The notes below the pieces were generated by a model. That model saw only the letters and a program-made list of their open reading frames with translations. It did not search any database and was not told the DNA's origin. Made by a program: the position numbers and the translations under genes. DNA of 7,318 bases from assembly GCA_021797365.1 (NCBI GenBank), contig JAJZZU010000122.1:1-7318 (forward strand), in the 5' to 3' direction. Position 1 is the first letter of the stretch. Every line of letters starts with the position of its first letter. This document shows, piece after piece, positions 5,041 through 7,318 of this stretch. The stretch is from Pseudomonadota bacterium (lineage in GTDB: Bacteria; Pseudomonadota; Gammaproteobacteria; Acidiferrobacterales; Acidiferrobacteraceae).

Positions 5041-5535
5041 CTCGCGGTTTCATTACCCCGGCTGCATTTTCTGGAGGTCCAGCAACGAGCAGTTGGTTTT
5101 GCGCACAGAGAAGCAGTCAGGACTACCGACTACGTAAAGGCCCCTGCGGAGGCCCTAGCGACATTCAAGACCTGTTGTAAAGATATTGACCGCTGGCCGC
5201 AGAGTTGGGCGGGATTCCCCGATCTTGACGTACCCGTGGGCGAACGGATCGTGGCGGAGTTTACGCCCTTTCTCCTGGCCCTGATCGGTGAGCGGCGGAC
5301 GAAGAAAACGGTCAAAAAGTACGCCGATTACCTCTGGGTCTTGGGCGGCGAATTGATTCGGCATGTGAGTACCGACGAGAAGGCCCGCAAGCTCCCCGCG
5401 CGCACGCTGATCTTAAAACACATCGATGAGACGGGTGGATCCCTGTGGCGCCACGCGCACGATGAACAAGAGCATGCCGTCTACGACGCGGTGTGTCGGC
5501 GGTTCTATCAGTTCTTAACCGGCACCAAGAGCTAA
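5041..5535 (+). CDS. Small unrecognised cytoplasmic protein, start codon unresolved
   Basis: The frame is open from just after the TAG at 5038-5040 to the TAA at 5533-5535. The first conventional start in it is GTG at 5236, which gives 99 residues. Protein-like sequence extends upstream of that GTG (DYVKAPAEALATFKTCC, then DIDRWPQSWAGFPDLDVPVG), so the natural product was probably about 135-150 residues and may have lost its start by mutation or frameshift. Within the 99-residue part, FTPFLLALIGERRTKKTVKKY and YLWVLGGELIRHV suggest an all-helical fold, loosely like the N-terminal core-binding region of tyrosine recombinases, but no catalytic domain follows. There is no signal peptide or membrane segment. 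It lies directly after the E2-like gene on the same strand and may form an operon with it. I do not recognise a named family with confidence. Confidence 0.5.
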   Translation, partial: LAVSLPRLHFLEVQQRAVGFAHREAVRTTDYVKAPAEALATFKTCCKDIDRWPQSWAGFPDLDVPVGERIVAEFTPFLLALIGERRTKKTVKKYADYLWVLGGELIRHVSTDEKARKLPARTLILKHIDETGGSLWRHAHDEQEHAVYDAVCRRFYQFLTGTKS

Positions 5536-5604
5536 ATCACGCCCACTAATTCCACTGAAGAGCGGCTTTAGCATCAGGATCGGACGGCATATATCAGACC
5601 CGCA

Positions 5605-6081
5605 TCATCCGACGCCCTGGACGCCTAACACCGCGGCGGTCACGACGATGAGCGCGAGCGCCAACAAGACCGCGTGAGCGCGTAGCAGCAGGACCCGCGT
5701 GGCCTCGCCATCGCGCGCACCGCGCTCGCGCAGGCGACGATGCAGGACCGCCGGTTCGAGCACGAACAGCAGCAGCATGAACAGTGCCCAGAACGCGATC
5801 ATGCCGTCGAGCCATAGGCCCTGGGCGGTGCCGAGGAGGCTCGCAAGAGACAAGCGCGCCAGCAGGCCGGCACCCGAGGCCCCCACGACCAGCACCAGGA
5901 CCCGTGCCTGCGAACCGAATCGCCGTTCGATCTCGAGGAACGCCGGGATCCGTTGGGCGGCTGGCAACCGGGCCAACGCCGGGAGCATCACCGTGGTGAC
6001 GAAGGCCAGACCACCGATCCACAGGATCACCGACAGGACATGCACGGCGAGCAACAGGGGCAGGATCGGGAGACTCGTCAC
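5605..6081 (-). CDS. Small four-helix membrane protein, CopD-like
   Basis: Starting at the GTG at 6079-6081 the product has 158 residues and about four hydrophobic helices. The first contains AVHVLSVILWIGGLAF, with a His (residue 14) and a WxGG turn typical of CopD-like and related inner-membrane domains. Helix three contains FWALFMLLLFVLEPAVLHRR. The GTG overlaps the NnrS stop codon as GTGA, so the two are translationally coupled; an ATG at 6135 would extend the protein 18 residues into the NnrS frame and give an unnatural hydrophilic leader, so it was not chosen. Its position after nnrS suggests a role in the same low-oxygen, nitrogen-oxide or metal-related membrane function, but the substrate is unknown. 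Composition matches the chromosomal edge. Confidence 0.7.
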   Translation of the reverse strand: MTSLPILPLLLAVHVLSVILWIGGLAFVTTVMLPALARLPAAQRIPAFLEIERRFGSQARVLVLVVGASGAGLLARLSLASLLGTAQGLWLDGMIAFWALFMLLLFVLEPAVLHRRLRERGARDGEATRVLLLRAHAVLLALALIVVTAAVLGVQGVG

Positions 6082-7283
6082 GAGGATGCCTCGCGGCGGG
6101 TCGTGGCGAGCATCACCGCATAGCGGGTCGCCCAAGGCAACAAGGCGGCGATCGCGACCGGTGCCGCGAACACGCTCAAATCGTAAGGGGCCAGTCGATC
6201 GAGCGCCGGGATGCTGGCGGCGATGCGCAGGATCGCCGCGAGCTCAATGCCAAAAAGCGCCACCCAGCTCAAGGTGTCGCTGGCCAACGGGCGACCGGAG
6301 TGGCCGCGCGTGACGCGCGTGGCCATGGCGACGATGAGACTCAAGGCAAAGCCGATCCCGAGGGCGTGGAGCGGACCACGTCCCAGGGCCTGGAGGCCCA
6401 TGGCAAGCCTGGCGTTGCTTGCGGCATAGAGCGCAAAGCCTATCCCCAGCCATGCGTAGCCGGCATACAAAAGCAGCAGGAGGCCATGACGCATGACATC
6501 CCGCCGAAACCAGAGGACCAGGTGATACCAGGCGGCTGCGGCGATGGCGAGATCAAGCGCGGCGAGCACGGCATGCCAACCAAGGCTTGCGAGCAAGGCA
6601 TGACTTGCGGTCGCGGCCAGGAATGCCATGGGGACCTGCGGGTTGGCGAGGGGACGGCGGTAGCCGGTGAGGACCGAGGCCGTGAAAAACGGGATCATGC
6701 GATAACTGACCCCAAACAGGGTCGGTATGAGAAAACCAAAGAGGCCGACGCGGATAGCGATCAACGGTGACACAGGCGACCCGCGCCAGAGCGCGGCGGC
6801 ATAGAGCAAGAGCCCCGCGACCTCGGCTGTGAGCGTCCAGGTAAAGAGCAAGACCCCGCGGCGCGCCGTCTCGCGGGCGCGGCGATAGACACCGACGAGC
6901 GCCGCAACGAGGCGCGCATCGCCCACCGCCATGATCACGGCCCCTAGGACCACGGCACGGTCTCCGAGGACAAGGCCCGCATACACCAGGACGAGGCCCG
7001 CGACCCGTAGCGCGAAGGCATCGCGGTAGGCGCGGCGGGTCGGCGGCGTAGTCTGCATCCACCGCGGGAAGGTGGTGGCAAGAAAGCCCAGCACAAAAAA
7101 CGGGAAGACCCCGTAGATCATCAGGAAGCCATGCAAGGCGACCGGCGAGACCGGCAGGGCCGGCAGGGCATAGAGGCCCGCGAAGGCCCCGAGCAACCAC
7201 AATGCCCAAAGGATCAGCGCCAGAAGGACCTGCGTGAGCCCTCCCAGAAAATACGCGATGTGCGGCGCGTCAAAGAGTCGCAT
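6078..7283 (-). CDS. nnrS: NnrS-family heme/copper membrane protein
   Basis: The 401-residue product is almost entirely hydrophobic, with roughly twelve membrane segments. It carries what I recall as NnrS hallmarks: FDAPHIAYFLGG at the start, HGFLMIYGVFPFF (51-63), the PTLFGVSYRMIPFF region (187-200), and HALGIGFALSL (306-316) followed by ATRVTRGHSGRPL (321-333). NnrS proteins bind heme and copper in the inner membrane and, in several proteobacteria, protect against nitric oxide or nitrosative stress under low oxygen. The conserved histidines (8, 51, 306, 328) are present. The ATG at 7281-7283 gives a typical N-terminus, but the frame is open to the window edge and no strong ribosome site precedes that ATG, so a longer N-terminus starting outside is possible. 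The gene overlaps the CopD-like gene by four bases and is probably cotranscribed with it. Confidence 0.85.
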   Translation of the reverse strand: MRLFDAPHIAYFLGGLTQVLLALILWALWLLGAFAGLYALPALPVSPVALHGFLMIYGVFPFFVLGFLATTFPRWMQTTPPTRRAYRDAFALRVAGLVLVYAGLVLGDRAVVLGAVIMAVGDARLVAALVGVYRRARETARRGVLLFTWTLTAEVAGLLLYAAALWRGSPVSPLIAIRVGLFGFLIPTLFGVSYRMIPFFTASVLTGYRRPLANPQVPMAFLAATASHALLASLGWHAVLAALDLAIAAAAWYHLVLWFRRDVMRHGLLLLLYAGYAWLGIGFALYAASNARLAMGLQALGRGPLHALGIGFALSLIVAMATRVTRGHSGRPLASDTLSWVALFGIELAAILRIAASIPALDRLAPYDLSVFAAPVAIAALLPWATRYAVMLATTRREASS

Positions 7284-7318
7284 GGGGCACGATGCCGGTG
7301 CCGGCGCGTGATAGCCGC

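Noticed and set aside
5034..5047. CCGC-TAGCTC-GCGG hairpin followed by TTT after the E2-like stop codon
   Set aside because: A 4-base-pair stem and three T residues are too weak for an intrinsic terminator.
5236..5535. Reading the small gene as a phage integrase fragment
   Set aside because: Only a loose helical resemblance to a core-binding region is visible; no recombinase catalytic residues (R, HxxR, Y) are present.
6300..6770. Plus-strand open frame of 156 codons over nnrS
   Set aside because: It is antisense to a clear membrane protein, and its Gly/Lys/Glu-rich sequence is what reverse-complemented hydrophobic codons give.

Overview
The window looks like an accessory segment in a GC-rich proteobacterial chromosome. 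Its two edges carry ordinary, high-GC, chromosomal-looking genes. On the left is the last part of a radical-SAM activase of the anaerobic ribonucleotide reductase type. On the right is an NnrS-like membrane protein followed by a small CopD-like membrane protein that overlaps it by four bases. Both edge functions fit low-oxygen or nitrogen-oxide physiology. No ribosomal RNA, tRNA or other taxonomic marker is present, so the genus cannot be named; a gammaproteobacterium or betaproteobacterium is a guess from gene content and composition.

The stretch between the edges (about 207-5600) is less GC-rich and has an accessory character. From left to right it holds three things. First, a decayed IS200/IS605-group (IS1341-like) element, about 407-1720, whose only gene is a tnpB broken by one nonsense codon and two frame changes, although the RuvC residues, the zinc-finger cysteines and the right end that would form the omega-RNA are still readable. 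Second, a tightly packed leftward operon (4016 down to 1778) of three genes joined by two ATGA overlaps: a TIGR04255-family protein, a 259-residue XRE-type helix-turn-helix protein, and a zeta-toxin-like P-loop kinase. Third, diverging from this operon, a rightward gene (4140-5033) whose product reads as a ubiquitin-conjugating-enzyme (E2)-like domain followed by a SEC-C-like cysteine motif, and then a small unrecognised gene (ending at 5535) that lacks an obvious start codon.

The 123-base divergent region 4017-4139 is AT-rich and carries three copies of TGTAAAAT in the same orientation, two of them in exact 12-base tandem. This is a natural place for a regulator, perhaps the XRE protein, to control one or both directions. 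The most interesting proposal is that the TIGR04255-XRE-kinase operon is a three-component toxin-antitoxin or defence-like module, possibly functionally linked to the divergent E2-like gene. The domain calls come from reading motifs, and the system-level reading is inference.
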